Assembly (NCBI GenBank): GCA_002304315.1
Contig: NEUO01000014.1
Span: 1-39,506 of the forward strand
DNA: 39,506 nucleotides
Direction: 5' to 3'
Source: Verrucomicrobiia bacterium Tous-C4TDCM
Lineage (GTDB): Bacteria > Verrucomicrobiota > Verrucomicrobiia > Verrucomicrobiales > Akkermansiaceae
How positions within the stretch are numbered: position 1 is the first letter of the stretch; each line of letters begins with the position of its first letter. A program made the position numbers and the translations under genes. This document shows positions 9,101 to 17,805 of this stretch, in pieces. The notes beneath the pieces were generated by a model, which saw only the letters and a list, made by a program, of their open reading frames with translations, did no database searches and was not told the origin of the DNA.

Positions 9101-9174
9101 AATCGGAACTCGCCGCCTGGGCGCTGGTCGCCAACCTGATCCTCAACCTCGACGAAGCCGTCATCCGCAACTGA
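6112..9174 (+). CDS. Exported PSCyt1-DUF1549-DUF1553 (PSD1) protein with internal carbohydrate-binding-like domain
   Basis: This 1020-residue protein has a signal peptide (about 1-19) and a cytochrome-like PSCyt1 domain with the motif CFACH (35-39) after [16 protein letters not shown]1549 (PSCyt2) domain spans about 140-345 and contains [12 protein letters not shown] and a second CxxCH (CAVCH, 319-323). A beta-rich insert at about 400-570 looks like a carbohydrate-binding jelly roll. DUF1553 (PSD1) covers about 700-960 ([20 protein letters not shown], then [20 protein letters not shown]). These proteins are abundant in Planctomycetes and Verrucomicrobia next to sulfatases and glycan-degradation genes; the reaction is not established. 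The DUF1501 gene follows after 8 bases, the usual partner arrangement. Confidence 0.9.
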   Translation: MRRFLPSAFAWACLPAAAAPLQFNRDIRPILSEKCFACHGFDAKHREADLRLDEPEAAFKPDKHGNAAIVPGKPDDSLLWDHITSTDEDEIMPPPESKKALSDVEKATLRRWIEEGAGYQKHWAFEGPAKPAVPEGAGTEIDRFITAALMPDGLALSPEADRPTLIRRVSMALRGLPPTIEEIDTFLADTAPDAYEKMVDRFLASPHYGEEMARHWLDVARYADTHGLHLDNERQTWAYRDWVVAAFNRNLPYDQFTIEQLAGDLLPEPTQDQLIATGFNRCNVTTSEGGSIDAEYVFRYAVDRASTTAQAFLGLTAGCAVCHDHKYDPITAKDFYSLYAFFHSNADPAMDGNALLTQPVLKVKPAGYDEKMAEFAGREAAVRKSMDERAATVAYQDPAGIEPKPPVTTIEQVWFEDSFPQGAQIGTVGHPLTYADAPVHSGAKSLKRGGDGVAQDYYESGASPFEVPQDPVFFVHVYLDPADLPEEVMIQFHSDGWKHRALWGQDIIEFGAKGTTERHVAGPLPAPGQWVKLEVPGASMGLTAGTKIAGYAFTVHGGTVYFDKLGVRGRTDPASDPALSFTAWRTAQAGKDTPGVPGDLNGWLKEGPDKPRTPEEQKRILEYYVQQVCATTRQHFAPMQAELAAIAKEREAYDGAAPSTFVFKDLPQPRDSHVMIRGQYDKPGEKVEPNTPVVLPPLQKAGPRANRLDLAKWLVARENPLTARVAVNRFWQQVHGTGLVKSSHDFGTQGALPSHPELLDWLSLWFQDNGWDVKKLMRLMLTSSTFRQQSIAPPVLWQSDPGNVRLARGPRFRLDAEQIRDQALFIGGLIRLQTGGKGVNPYQPPNIWEPVGFGGSNTQNYRQDTGDALYRRSLYTFLKRTAPHPLMSNFDAPNREQSCIARERSNTPLQALQLMNDVQHFEAARAFAQRIMTAAATPQDRLTFAYRSALARPPAPEESAMVLEFYQRQLAKYQAAPAEAKKAVTFGESKPPADLPESELAAWALVANLILNLDEAVIRN

Positions 9175-9182
9175 GCACCACC

Positions 9183-10640
9183 ATGAATCCCTACCTCGAA
9201 CACCAGTTGCTCCAGACCCGCCGCCAGTTCTTCGGCCAGACCGGCATCCGCCTCGGCGGGCTCGCGATGGCCTCGATGCTTGGCAGTCGCAGCGCCAGCG
9301 CCGCGACTTCTGCGGTCCATCCCGCCATCCCCGGCCTGCCGCACTTTCCCGGCAAGGCGAAGGCGGTGATCTATCTCCACATGAACGGCGGGCCCTCGCA
9401 ACTTGATATGTGGGACTACAAGCCGAACCTCAAGGACCAGTTCGACAAGGACCTGCCGAAGAGCTTCCTCGGCGAGCGCATCACCACCATGACCAGCGGT
9501 CAGGGCAGGTTCCCGGTCGCGCCGTCGAAGTTCGCCTTCGCCCAGCACGGCCAGAGCGGCCGCTGGGTCAGCGAGCTGCTGCCGCACACCGCGAAGATCG
9601 TCGACGACATCGCGCTGATCAAATCCGTCCACACCAACGCCATCAACCACGACCCGGCCTGCACCTTCGTCATGACCGGCTCCGAAGTCCCCGGCAAGCC
9701 GAGCATGGGCTCGTGGATCTCCTACGGCCTCGGCGCGGAGACCAGCGACCTGCCGTCCTTCGTCGCGCTGATGCCCACCTATCCGAACGGCTCGAACGCC
9801 CAGGCGCTGTTCAGCCGCATGTGGGGTCCCGGCTTCCTGCCCGGCAAGCATTCCGGCGTGGTGCTGCGCGGCGCGGGCGATCCGGTGCTCTATCTCGACA
9901 ACCCGCCGGGCGTCGATGCCGCCGACCGCCGCGCGATGCTCGATACCCTGGGCAAGCTCAACGCCCGCGGCTTCGACAAGATCGGCGACCCGGACATCCA
10001 GACACGCATCTCCCAATACGAGATGGCTTATCGCATGCAATCGAGCGTGCCGGAGCTGACCGATCTCTCCAAGGAATCACCCGCCAGCCTGGAACTCTAC
10101 GGCGAGGACGTGAAGCGACCCGGTTCCTTCGCGGCGAGCGCGCTGCTGGCCCGCCGGATGGTCGAGCGCGGCGTGCGCTTCGTCCAGATCATGCACCGCG
10201 GCTGGGACTCGCACGGCAATCTCCCCGGCGAACTGGCCGCCCAGTGCAAGGACACCGACCAGGCCTGCGCGGCGCTGGTGATGGACCTCAAGCAACGCGG
10301 GATGCTCGACGACGTGCTGGTCATCTGGGGCGGCGAATTCGGCCGCACCGTGTATTCGCAAGGTGCGCTGACCGCGGAGACCTACGGCCGCGACCACCAT
10401 CCGAAAAACTTCTGCATGTGGATGGCCGGCGGCGGCATCAAGGGCGGCATCAGCCTCGGCGAGACCGATGATTTCTCCTACAATCCCGTCGCCGATCCGG
10501 TCCACGTCAACGAGATCAACGCGACCATCCTCCACTGCCTCGGCGTCGAGCACGACCGCTTCACTTTCCGCTATCAGGGACTTGACCAGCGTCTCACAGG
10601 CGTGGAGCCGATGAACGTGATCAAGCGGATCCTGGCATGA
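9183..10640 (+). CDS. DUF1501 family protein, Tat-exported
   Basis: The 485-residue protein begins with a twin-arginine signal ([10 protein letters not shown], residues 13-22) and an Ala-rich cleavage region near 42. It then shows the DUF1501 hallmarks: [28 protein letters not shown], and WGGEFGRT followed by GRDHHP. DUF1501 proteins have an alkaline-phosphatase/sulfatase-like fold and are nearly always paired with a DUF1549/DUF1553 protein, as here; the substrate is unknown. I chose the ATG at 9183, since the frame is open much further upstream only because it runs through the previous gene. The stop overlaps the start of the next gene (ATGA), so the three genes form one operon. Confidence 0.9.
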   Translation: MNPYLEHQLLQTRRQFFGQTGIRLGGLAMASMLGSRSASAATSAVHPAIPGLPHFPGKAKAVIYLHMNGGPSQLDMWDYKPNLKDQFDKDLPKSFLGERITTMTSGQGRFPVAPSKFAFAQHGQSGRWVSELLPHTAKIVDDIALIKSVHTNAINHDPACTFVMTGSEVPGKPSMGSWISYGLGAETSDLPSFVALMPTYPNGSNAQALFSRMWGPGFLPGKHSGVVLRGAGDPVLYLDNPPGVDAADRRAMLDTLGKLNARGFDKIGDPDIQTRISQYEMAYRMQSSVPELTDLSKESPASLELYGEDVKRPGSFAASALLARRMVERGVRFVQIMHRGWDSHGNLPGELAAQCKDTDQACAALVMDLKQRGMLDDVLVIWGGEFGRTVYSQGALTAETYGRDHHPKNFCMWMAGGGIKGGISLGETDDFSYNPVADPVHVNEINATILHCLGVEHDRFTFRYQGLDQRLTGVEPMNVIKRILA

Positions 10641-11725
10641 ATCCCACCATGAAAACGCGTCGCGAGTTCATCCAGGGTGCCACCCTGTCCGCCGCCTCCT
10701 TCGGTCTGTTGCCGCGGCTTTTCGCCGCAGAAACGGGACTCGCCCATGACGGGGAAATTGCCTCGTTTTTCGTGGTCGGCGACACCCACTACTGCGCCGA
10801 TGAAAAGCAGCCCGACCGGATGCTCCCGCACTCGCTGGCCATCAACCGCCGGCTGGTTGGCTGGCTCAACCATCTGCCCGGCACCGATTTGCCGGGTGCG
10901 CTCGGTGGCGGCAAGCTGCCGGTTCCGCAAGGCGTGATCCATGCCGGCGATATCGTCGACAATGCCGACAAGGGTCCGCCCAAGCTTGCGATGGCCGACG
11001 TCGAAATGAAGGCCTTTACCGCCGACTGGGGACTCAACGGTAGCGAAGGCCTGCTGAAGTGGCCGGTCCGCGAGGTCCACGGCAATCACGACGGGCCGCG
11101 CGGCGACACGACCGTGGTCGCCGAGATCAAGGCCCGTAACCTGCGACGCAAAGGACTCACCAAGGTGTCAGCCAACGGCCAGCACTACTCGTGGGACTGG
11201 CACGGCATCCATTTCGTCGCCCTCGGCATCGTCGTCGGCGATGCCCCGGCCGTCACCCGCAAGCGCCGCTACGCCCCGCACGGTAGCCTGCCCTTCATGA
11301 TCGAGGATTTGAAGGAGCAGGTCGGAGACAGCGGCCGACCGGTCGTGCTGATTCATCACATCGATGTCGCCCGCTACAGCAAGGTCGTGCCCGATCAGGA
11401 CGCGCTGCATCAGGAGTGGGACCACGGCGATGTGGCGGCCTATCACGAGGCGCTGAAGCCCTACCGCGTCGCGGCCGCGATCTGCGGCCATACCCACTCC
11501 CGCAATATTTTCCGCTGGGATGGCACGCCGGATACCCGGCCCAAGGAAAGCGGAGTTCCCTTTCTCAATACCGACAACGCCGGCCACTTCGCAGGCCCGT
11601 CCCAGGCATTTCTCCATGTCGAAGTCAGCAAGAAGCTGCTGCGGGTCCGCGAGTTCTCGACCAAGGACGGCTGGCAGACCGGCGACTGGCATCCCCAAGT
11701 CTGGGAGTTCCCGCTCGGCGCTTGA
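10637..11725 (+). CDS. Tat-exported calcineurin-like metallophosphoesterase
   Basis: The 362-residue protein starts with a Tat signal ([18 protein letters not shown], about 6-23; cleavage near 31). It then carries the metallophosphoesterase set: GDTH (48-51), AGDIVD near 104, GNHD near 149, IHHID near 238 and GHTH near 284. These bind two metals and hydrolyse phosphate mono- or diesters. The ATG overlaps the stop of the DUF1501 gene, so synthesis is likely coupled and the enzyme probably acts on the same periplasmic material. The substrate cannot be told from sequence. Confidence 0.88.
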   Translation: MNPTMKTRREFIQGATLSAASFGLLPRLFAAETGLAHDGEIASFFVVGDTHYCADEKQPDRMLPHSLAINRRLVGWLNHLPGTDLPGALGGGKLPVPQGVIHAGDIVDNADKGPPKLAMADVEMKAFTADWGLNGSEGLLKWPVREVHGNHDGPRGDTTVVAEIKARNLRRKGLTKVSANGQHYSWDWHGIHFVALGIVVGDAPAVTRKRRYAPHGSLPFMIEDLKEQVGDSGRPVVLIHHIDVARYSKVVPDQDALHQEWDHGDVAAYHEALKPYRVAAAICGHTHSRNIFRWDGTPDTRPKESGVPFLNTDNAGHFAGPSQAFLHVEVSKKLLRVREFSTKDGWQTGDWHPQVWEFPLGA

Positions 11726-11812
11726 AGGCAAACCTGCCGTTCCCCAATCATCCGGCGCCCTTTCAGCCCCGGATTCCCTCGTCACCGCAGTCTCCTTACC
11801 GCAAAACGGCGC

Positions 11813-11847
11813 TTCATTGGCGCATTATTGCGATTCAAATCGATTGC
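11813..11847 (+). promoter_or_regulatory. Candidate XylR/AraC-type site 1, upstream of the Verru_Chthon gene
   Basis: The site contains TTCATTGGCGCATTA (11813-11827), within which TGGCGCA (11818-11824) is followed after seven bases by GATTCA (11832-11837). The same TGGCGCA-N7-GATTCA order and spacing occurs between xylR and pepC. A perfect palindrome, CGATT-CA-AATCG, overlaps its right half. It lies about 90 bases before the start chosen for the Verru_Chthon gene. Confidence 0.5.
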
Positions 11848-11939
11848 CGCGACGACGCGATTCCGTAGTATGACGGGGAATCCGGATGTTACGAAGTATG
11901 GACAAATCTCTCGTCAAAGACTTTGGCAAGAACGGCGGA

Positions 11940-14900
11940 ATGAGCATCCGCCCTCGGGGCTTCGCCCTTGTCATCACGCTTTCGCTACTGGTCCTGCTGA
12001 CCGTGGTCGCGGTCGGGCTGCTGTCCCTCTCGGCGGTCTCCGTGCGAGTCGCGTCCCGGGACGACGCCCGCGCGGTGGCGCGTTCCAATGCCCGGCTGGC
12101 GCTTACGATCGCGCTCGGCGAACTCCAGAAGGAAATGGGGCCGGACATGCGGGTGAGTTCCGAGTCCGCGTTGTTCGACGCCAGCAAGGATTCAGAAGCC
12201 ATCGAAGGGATCGAGCAGTCGCGCTGGCTAGCCAGCTATGATTCCTGGGGAAGCTGGCTCAACGGCACCTACGCACGCCCCGGCGGCGACGGCGCAATGA
12301 AGATCGACAAAACCTACGGCCCGCGGCGGGAAAGCATGTTCCGGCGCTGGTTGCTTTCGCTACCGGAGGACAATCAGGACGACATCAGCGCTCCGAACTC
12401 CCTGGCCGCCTGGGACAAGACCAACTCGGTCGAACTGGTCGGCGCGGGAAGCCTCGGCGGCGCGGCGACCCAGCACCCGGACCGTGTCACCCGGGCCTAT
12501 CTGATCCCGGTCGGGGACTCGGGCAAACACGCCTGGTGGATCGGCCCCGAAAATCACAAGGCGCGGGTCAATCTGGCGAAGCGTCCACGCAATCTGGCTG
12601 CTGCGGAATGGGAAACCTCACAGGGAGACACCGCGGAGGTAGGGGTAGGTGCCTTGGATGGATTCGAAGCGATCGACGACGACGCCACACTGCCGGACCG
12701 CTTGATCACCCGAGACACCCTGCGCCCGGCAGAAGTCGCGGAGGAGAAGGTCAAAGGAGGGTTTTTCGATCTCACCGCTTCCAGCCAGGGCGTTCTCGCC
12801 AGCGTGCGCGGAGGCCACATCAAGAAAGACCTCAGCCTTCTGTTCGAGCAATCCAGCCTTCCCTCCCCCTTCCGCTTCTCAAGCGGGAGCGATATCCGCG
12901 AACCGTCCATCCGGCCGATGAGTTCGGAACTGCAAGCCAAGAACCCCAGCATCCCCAACCGCCACTTCGCTTCGTGGACGAACATGAGGCACTTCTACCG
13001 GATGTACCGAAGCTCCAGCGATGCGGTCGTCGGGGGCACCGGAGGGAGCGGCAACCTCAACTGGTCCGGTAGCAGGCCATCGAGCGGCATGGTCAGCTCG
13101 ACCAATCTTGGCTCTGTCGGCGTTGGCACCGGAGGTACCGGGTGGGATGGTTCGAACAACTACTGGCGGGTCCCCATCCTTGCCAAGATCACTTTCATTT
13201 ACAGCCTGATCGCAGAACCTAGCCCGGCCCAGCCCGGTAAGTTTGATTGCTACCACGTTTACAGCCCGGTTTTCACCTATTGGAACCCCTATAACGTCGA
13301 GCTCAGCATCCCGGACAACAAGATCGATTACCTCACCTCCGCCTACAAGGTCTGGCCGAATTCCGGAACGTTCTGGCTAGGCCAAACCCTGGTGAAAGAC
13401 GCCGACCAGATGGGGGCGTTCGGAGAGATGGGCTACAGCCAGGGTGTGGTCACCCGCTCCTACCTGCGCTCCGGAAGCGGTCGCGACATCATCTTCAAGC
13501 CGGGCGAGTTCCGCGTCTTTTCGCTCGCTTCGACCATCTCGAACGGAAATGAGGCCAGTGCCGCGGATTTGCTCCCGGGCTTCAACCCGCAGGCGATCGG
13601 CGGCGAAAAGAAGCTCTACGGAACCTATTCCCCGGGGGAGAATCCAGGGATTACGGTGGAGTTCTCCCATAACTACTGGGGTGGCAACATCAATTTTGGA
13701 AACACCTGTGGATCGCTCTGCATGGCCTCCACATGGGACCGCCGCAACAATCCGAGCGCCGGCACGATCCCGATGAATTACGCGGTCGACTGGCTGAACA
13801 AGAGCCAGCGGCGAACGCCGATCACTCCGGCCGGCAGCACCAATATCGCCCGCTGGGTGTTCGATGGGCGGCCCAATCCCGTCTCCTTCTGCCAATTGGT
13901 CATCAAGGGCTTGTCCGAGTTCAACTATGAAAGCATCGACTGGGACAAGGACTGGCGTTGCCGCAACTGGATCCAGGCTCCGCCCTTCTATTTCGGCAGT
14001 GGCATGTATATCTCCGAGGACGAAACGATCGCACACACCCAGCGTCTGGATAGTCCTTACGTGGTGTTCTTCGGACCGACCTCGATGGCAGAGATGCCGA
14101 AAGTGGTCGCCCAGATTGGACCGTCGGCATTCCTCGGTTCGGGATCGAATCCTTATGAGAAGGTCACTAGCGCCGCTCTGCTCGAACTGCCGACCACTCC
14201 GGTCGGCAGCTTGGCCGGCTTTTCCAACATGCGCATAAATCCAGGATGGTTGCGGGCCGACCAGATGGGCACCCAGATCAAAGTTGCCACCTATGGCGGC
14301 TCCGGTGTGACCAGCACCGGCGAGGAATCGCTGCACGCCGCGGATACCAAGCGGGTCTCGTATCAGAGCGGGATCACCGGGCCGGGCATCGGCAACTCCT
14401 TCTTGCATCCCATGCTGCCGCGGGACGACGTCTACCGCTACCACGATAACTCCAAGAGCGAGGACATTCCGGACCGAAGTCAGCCGGAGACCACCAACCG
14501 GAACGACAGCAAGGCCTTCAACGATTACTGGGATCACGTCCTCCTGCTCAACGACGCCTTGTGGGACGACTACTTCGTATCCTCCCTGGCCGACCAGAAG
14601 CGCCCGGGAGCCAGCAGTGCCCTCAGCCTCACGGAAAACCTCGATCGCCTCGTTGCCGGCGGGCAGATTTCCAACACCCGCTACCGCTTTCACGAAGGTC
14701 CCGTCTCCGCTGCGGAAGCCAAAGCGGAACTCCGGGCCGCCGACGGTTACCTGAAGTCCGCCAAGCATCTGATGGTGGACGGCATGTTCAACGTCAACAG
14801 CACCTCGGTGGACGCTTGGCACGCCCTGTTCGCCGGCATCCGTGAACGCAAGCTGGTGGCCCGCGTCAACGGCAACCTCACGGAGATCGACGTTCCCTCC

Positions 14901-15626
14901 GGCAAGCGGATCGCGATCTCCCGTTTCAATACGGAGATCTCCGACAAAGAGATGGACGATCCGGAGTTCGGGGTGTCGCTCGCCGACGGCTCCCAAGGCT
15001 GGAGCGGAGTGCGCTTTCTCGATGACGACCAGCTTCGCAAACTTGCCGAAGAATGCGTCAAACAGGTCAAACTGCGCGGGCCCTTCCTCAATTTTTCGGA
15101 ATTCATCAACCGCCGGCTCTCCAACGACGATCTCGGAACCATGGGAGCCTTGCAAAGCGCCATCGACTACGATGACGACAGCCCGGATTCAACGTCCATC
15201 AACTACCGCTTCAAGAAAGGGGCCGGCTTCATGATCAAGGCCAGCCAGCTCGGCAAGCATGACATGCGGACGCCTGAAGCCGCCGAGGGATCGCGCTTCG
15301 CCGGGATACCGGGATACGTAATCCAGTCCGACTTGCTCAAACCGATCGCCAACACCCTGTCGGTGCGCGACGACACGTTCCGGATCCGGACCTATGGCGA
15401 TGCCCGGGACAAGGACGGCAAGGTGATCGCGAGGGCTTGGTGCGAGGCGATTGTTCAGCGTCTGCCGGAATACCTCGATCCCGCCAACACGGCGGATGTT
15501 CCCGGCCGGAACCTGGACGCCAGCGGTCGCTTTAGCGACAACTCCGCATTGACCTCCGCCAACCGCCGCTTCGGCCGCAGATTTCAGATAGAGAGTTTCC
15601 GTTGGTTGAATCAGGATGAAATTTGA
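11940..15626 (+). CDS. Verru_Chthon cassette protein A (pseudopilin-like N-terminus)
   Basis: This 1228-residue protein begins MSIRPRG followed by FALVITLSLLVLLTVVAVGL, a type IV prepilin-like leader and hydrophobic helix, suggesting processing and assembly by a type IV pilus or type II secretion-like machine. The rest is a long, Ser/Gly- and Trp/Tyr-rich exported body without motifs I recognise outside the Verru_Chthon protein A family, which is restricted to Verrucomicrobia and relatives. I chose ATG 11940 because it gives a short prepilin leader and follows GGCGGA; in-frame starts at 11886 and 11898 would add up to 18 residues. In the described cassette, protein A accompanies short pseudopilin-like proteins B, C and D; none is seen here. 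A small secreted protein overlaps or follows at once. Confidence 0.8.
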   Translation: MSIRPRGFALVITLSLLVLLTVVAVGLLSLSAVSVRVASRDDARAVARSNARLALTIALGELQKEMGPDMRVSSESALFDASKDSEAIEGIEQSRWLASYDSWGSWLNGTYARPGGDGAMKIDKTYGPRRESMFRRWLLSLPEDNQDDISAPNSLAAWDKTNSVELVGAGSLGGAATQHPDRVTRAYLIPVGDSGKHAWWIGPENHKARVNLAKRPRNLAAAEWETSQGDTAEVGVGALDGFEAIDDDATLPDRLITRDTLRPAEVAEEKVKGGFFDLTASSQGVLASVRGGHIKKDLSLLFEQSSLPSPFRFSSGSDIREPSIRPMSSELQAKNPSIPNRHFASWTNMRHFYRMYRSSSDAVVGGTGGSGNLNWSGSRPSSGMVSSTNLGSVGVGTGGTGWDGSNNYWRVPILAKITFIYSLIAEPSPAQPGKFDCYHVYSPVFTYWNPYNVELSIPDNKIDYLTSAYKVWPNSGTFWLGQTLVKDADQMGAFGEMGYSQGVVTRSYLRSGSGRDIIFKPGEFRVFSLASTISNGNEASAADLLPGFNPQAIGGEKKLYGTYSPGENPGITVEFSHNYWGGNINFGNTCGSLCMASTWDRRNNPSAGTIPMNYAVDWLNKSQRRTPITPAGSTNIARWVFDGRPNPVSFCQLVIKGLSEFNYESIDWDKDWRCRNWIQAPPFYFGSGMYISEDETIAHTQRLDSPYVVFFGPTSMAEMPKVVAQIGPSAFLGSGSNPYEKVTSAALLELPTTPVGSLAGFSNMRINPGWLRADQMGTQIKVATYGGSGVTSTGEESLHAADTKRVSYQSGITGPGIGNSFLHPMLPRDDVYRYHDNSKSEDIPDRSQPETTNRNDSKAFNDYWDHVLLLNDALWDDYFVSSLADQKRPGASSALSLTENLDRLVAGGQISNTRYRFHEGPVSAAEAKAELRAADGYLKSAKHLMVDGMFNVNSTSVDAWHALFAGIRERKLVARVNGNLTEIDVPSGKRIAISRFNTEISDKEMDDPEFGVSLADGSQGWSGVRFLDDDQLRKLAEECVKQVKLRGPFLNFSEFINRRLSNDDLGTMGALQSAIDYDDDSPDSTSINYRFKKGAGFMIKASQLGKHDMRTPEAAEGSRFAGIPGYVIQSDLLKPIANTLSVRDDTFRIRTYGDARDKDGKVIARAWCEAIVQRLPEYLDPANTADVPGRNLDASGRFSDNSALTSANRRFGRRFQIESFRWLNQDEI

Positions 15627-15648
15627 GATGCTACCTTACTCCTGCCGC

Positions 15649-16371
15649 ATGAAAGCGGCCCTTGCTGTTTCATTGGTTTGTCTCGGCTTCCTCCCGCGGT
15701 TGCCCGCCCAGGACCCGGCTGCCGGTGATCCGCCACGCCAAGCCCGCGGGCGGGTGGCCCACATGGTTTATACCAGCATGCCCGAGGGTGTCGAAAACCC
15801 GGTGAAGGTGATGACGGGGACGGACGTGGTTTCCTTGGAGCTGTCCAAGCGCATGGCCAGCGAACCGGTGAAAATCCCCGCCGATGGGATTCTCCGGATC
15901 GTGCGCCCCGTTGCGGCCCCCGCGGATCCTGCAAAACCCGCTTTCCTGACTTTGGCCCAGGCCGTGGTCCCGGAAGGGATCGACAAGGCTTTGATCATTC
16001 TCATCCCCATGCCCAAAAAGCCGGGCAGCGATCTCGTTTTCCGCACCGAGATCCAGGATCTCGCGGCTTTCAAAGGAGGCGATTTCCTTTGCCTGAACCT
16101 GACCAACCTCAACGTCCAGGTCGAGATGGGTAAGGAGAAGCTCATCCTCAAGCCCGGTGAAAAGCGGATCTTCGAAGCGCCGGTTCTTGCCCAACCTGCC
16201 AACGTTCCAACCCGCTACAGCTTCTTCCAGCCGGTGGAGAAGAAATGGAAGATGCTCAGCGCATCGACCATCGTGCTGCAGCCGACCCGGCGCGAGATCT
16301 GCATTTTCAGTTGGGACACCAGCCTCGAACGGATCGACTACCACGGCATCACGTTTCCGGTGACACCCTAG
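15649..16371 (+). CDS. Small secreted protein of unknown function, partner of Verru_Chthon protein A
   Basis: From ATG 15649 the product is 240 residues with a clear signal peptide (MKAALAVSLVCLGFLPRLPA) and an otherwise soluble, beta-rich sequence with no motif I recognise. An in-frame ATG at 15616 overlaps the end of the preceding gene by 11 bases and would add 11 residues before the signal peptide. The tight link suggests it is exported with, or helps assemble, the large protein upstream. It ends 23 bases from the convergent regulator gene. Confidence 0.7.
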   Translation: MKAALAVSLVCLGFLPRLPAQDPAAGDPPRQARGRVAHMVYTSMPEGVENPVKVMTGTDVVSLELSKRMASEPVKIPADGILRIVRPVAAPADPAKPAFLTLAQAVVPEGIDKALIILIPMPKKPGSDLVFRTEIQDLAAFKGGDFLCLNLTNLNVQVEMGKEKLILKPGEKRIFEAPVLAQPANVPTRYSFFQPVEKKWKMLSASTIVLQPTRREICIFSWDTSLERIDYHGITFPVTP

Positions 16372-16394
16372 CGGTCAGCCTTTGCGTCCCCCGG

Positions 16395-17582
16395 TCAGAC
16401 CCTCGCCGGAAAGGCCTTCTGGTGTTGCTCACGGAATTGAGAAGGCGAGATCCCCTCGATGCGAGTGAACACCTTGCCGAAGTGGTCGGCCGTCCGGAAA
16501 CCGGCTTCGATCGCGACGTTCTTCATCGATGCATCGGTCTCGACCATCCGCCGCTTGGCGCGCTCGACCCGCAGGCGCGTGATCTCGCCCGCGATGCTCC
16601 GCCCCATTGATTCGTTGAAGCGGCGTTCCAAGGTCCGCCGGGTCGTCGCCACCGCCGACGCCACATGCTTCACCTGGATGCTGCGGTGACCGTTCTCCGC
16701 GATGAAACGGAGGGCCCGCGCCACCAACCGGTCGCTGGTGGCATAGACGTCGGTCGACTGGCGCGAAACCAGTTCCGCCGGAGGCACCATCTCCGGCCCG
16801 TCCGCCACCGCCTGGCCTGCCATGAGCCGGTCCAGCATGGCCGCCGCGCGGTAGCCAACCTGTCCGAAGCCGAGATCGATGCTGGTCAAGCTCGGTTCCG
16901 GCGCATTGCAAATCTCGGTCTCGTTGTGCGTTCCGACAATCGCCACGTCCTGCGAGACATGGAGCCCTTTGGCTCGGCAGACATCGATCAGGAAACGGCA
17001 GAAGAGATCCTGGGTCACGAACACCCCCATGGGCAGCTCCCAGGTATCGATCCATTTCTCCAAACCGCTCACGAAGGTTTCCCAATTGCTCGCCTTGCCG
17101 TCATCACAATTGCGCGCGAACCGATGGACGGTGCAGGGGTAGCCGGCTGCCCGGACGAAATTGCGAAACCCACTGAACTGCGATTGCGAGTCAAGGTCGC
17201 GCTGGAAGCCGAGATACGCGAACCTTCGGAACCCCCTCGCTATCAGATGCTCCGCCGCCATCGCTCCGGAGGCTTCGAAATCCGCGAAAACACTCGGCAA
17301 CCCCTTGGTGGGCGTGTTCACCCAGACGTTCACCACCGGAACCCCGGCCTTCCGGGCCGCGGCGGCCAGGTGGATGCTGGCGCGGGCGATGATTCCGTCG
17401 TAGCCTCTTCCCGCCCCCCGGCCCAGCATGAACTCGGCCGCCGGATTGATCGAGCAATCCCAGCCCGCTTCATCGGCATACTTCTGGCAGCCTGCGTAAA
17501 CCTCCATGTGGCGTTTGTATCCCCAGTTGAGTTCCAAGGAGATCGCCACCCGCGGCGGTTTGTCATTCTTGATCTTCTTCAT
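16395..17582 (-). CDS. XylR-type transcriptional regulator: periplasmic-binding-like sensor plus AraC HTH
   Basis: The 395-residue protein joins a LacI/XylR-type sugar-binding-like sensor (about residues 10-280; VAISLELNWGYKRHMEVYAG at the start, DVAIVGTHNETEICN near 208) to an AraC-family double helix-turn-helix (about 295-390). The HTH region contains VKHVASAVATTRRTLERRF and AGFRTADHFGKVFTRIEGIS. Regulators of this build sense a sugar or its derivative in the cytoplasm and usually activate catabolic operons. I chose ATG 17582; a TTG at 17609 would add nine residues. It is divergent from pepC, and a repeated-motif site lies between them (17676-17706), so autoregulation is plausible. Confidence 0.88.
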   Translation of the reverse strand: MKKIKNDKPPRVAISLELNWGYKRHMEVYAGCQKYADEAGWDCSINPAAEFMLGRGAGRGYDGIIARASIHLAAAARKAGVPVVNVWVNTPTKGLPSVFADFEASGAMAAEHLIARGFRRFAYLGFQRDLDSQSQFSGFRNFVRAAGYPCTVHRFARNCDDGKASNWETFVSGLEKWIDTWELPMGVFVTQDLFCRFLIDVCRAKGLHVSQDVAIVGTHNETEICNAPEPSLTSIDLGFGQVGYRAAAMLDRLMAGQAVADGPEMVPPAELVSRQSTDVYATSDRLVARALRFIAENGHRSIQVKHVASAVATTRRTLERRFNESMGRSIAGEITRLRVERAKRRMVETDASMKNVAIEAGFRTADHFGKVFTRIEGISPSQFREQHQKAFPARV

Positions 17583-17675
17583 CGTCGACTGGGCTTTTTT
17601 CCGGAGCAACTCATGACCTTCTCACCTGCCCGGAGGCGCTTGCTAGCAAACCCCCCGTCCCCCAACAAGAACTAG

Positions 17676-17706
17676 TGGCGCAAAACGATGATTCATTGTC
17701 GCACTA
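17676..17706 (+). promoter_or_regulatory. Candidate XylR/AraC-type site 2, between xylR-like gene and pepC
   Basis: TGGCGCA (17676-17682) and TGTCGCA (17697-17703) form a direct repeat with a 21-bp period, the classical spacing of AraC half-sites on one face of DNA. In between lies GATTCA, at the same seven-base distance from TGGCGCA as in site 1. The stretch TTCATTGTCGCACTA matches site 1 at 13 of 15 positions. It lies about 94 bases from the regulator start and 100 from pepC. Confidence 0.6.
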
Positions 17707-17805
17707 AGCTGTAGACGGATTGCCCTTCCAGCCCGTAGTCTACCAGTCCTGTTCCCCGGTGGGAAAGGCACCCTTCACTGAACCAACTCCTGCCCCGGCC
17801 AGATC

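Noticed and set aside
8247-9182. N-terminal extension of the DUF1501 frame, and similar long extensions before the genes at 31169 and 36575
   Set aside because: The extra codons overlap other well-supported genes (or, before 36575, the hairpin-rich gap as well) in another frame, while the chosen starts give proper signal peptides.
13377-15155. 592-residue minus-strand open frame opposite the Verru_Chthon gene
   Set aside because: Composition (Val/Gly/Arg/His-rich) is that of a shadow frame; no start context or homology is recognisable. The same holds for the 578- and 588-residue frames opposite the gene at 22095.
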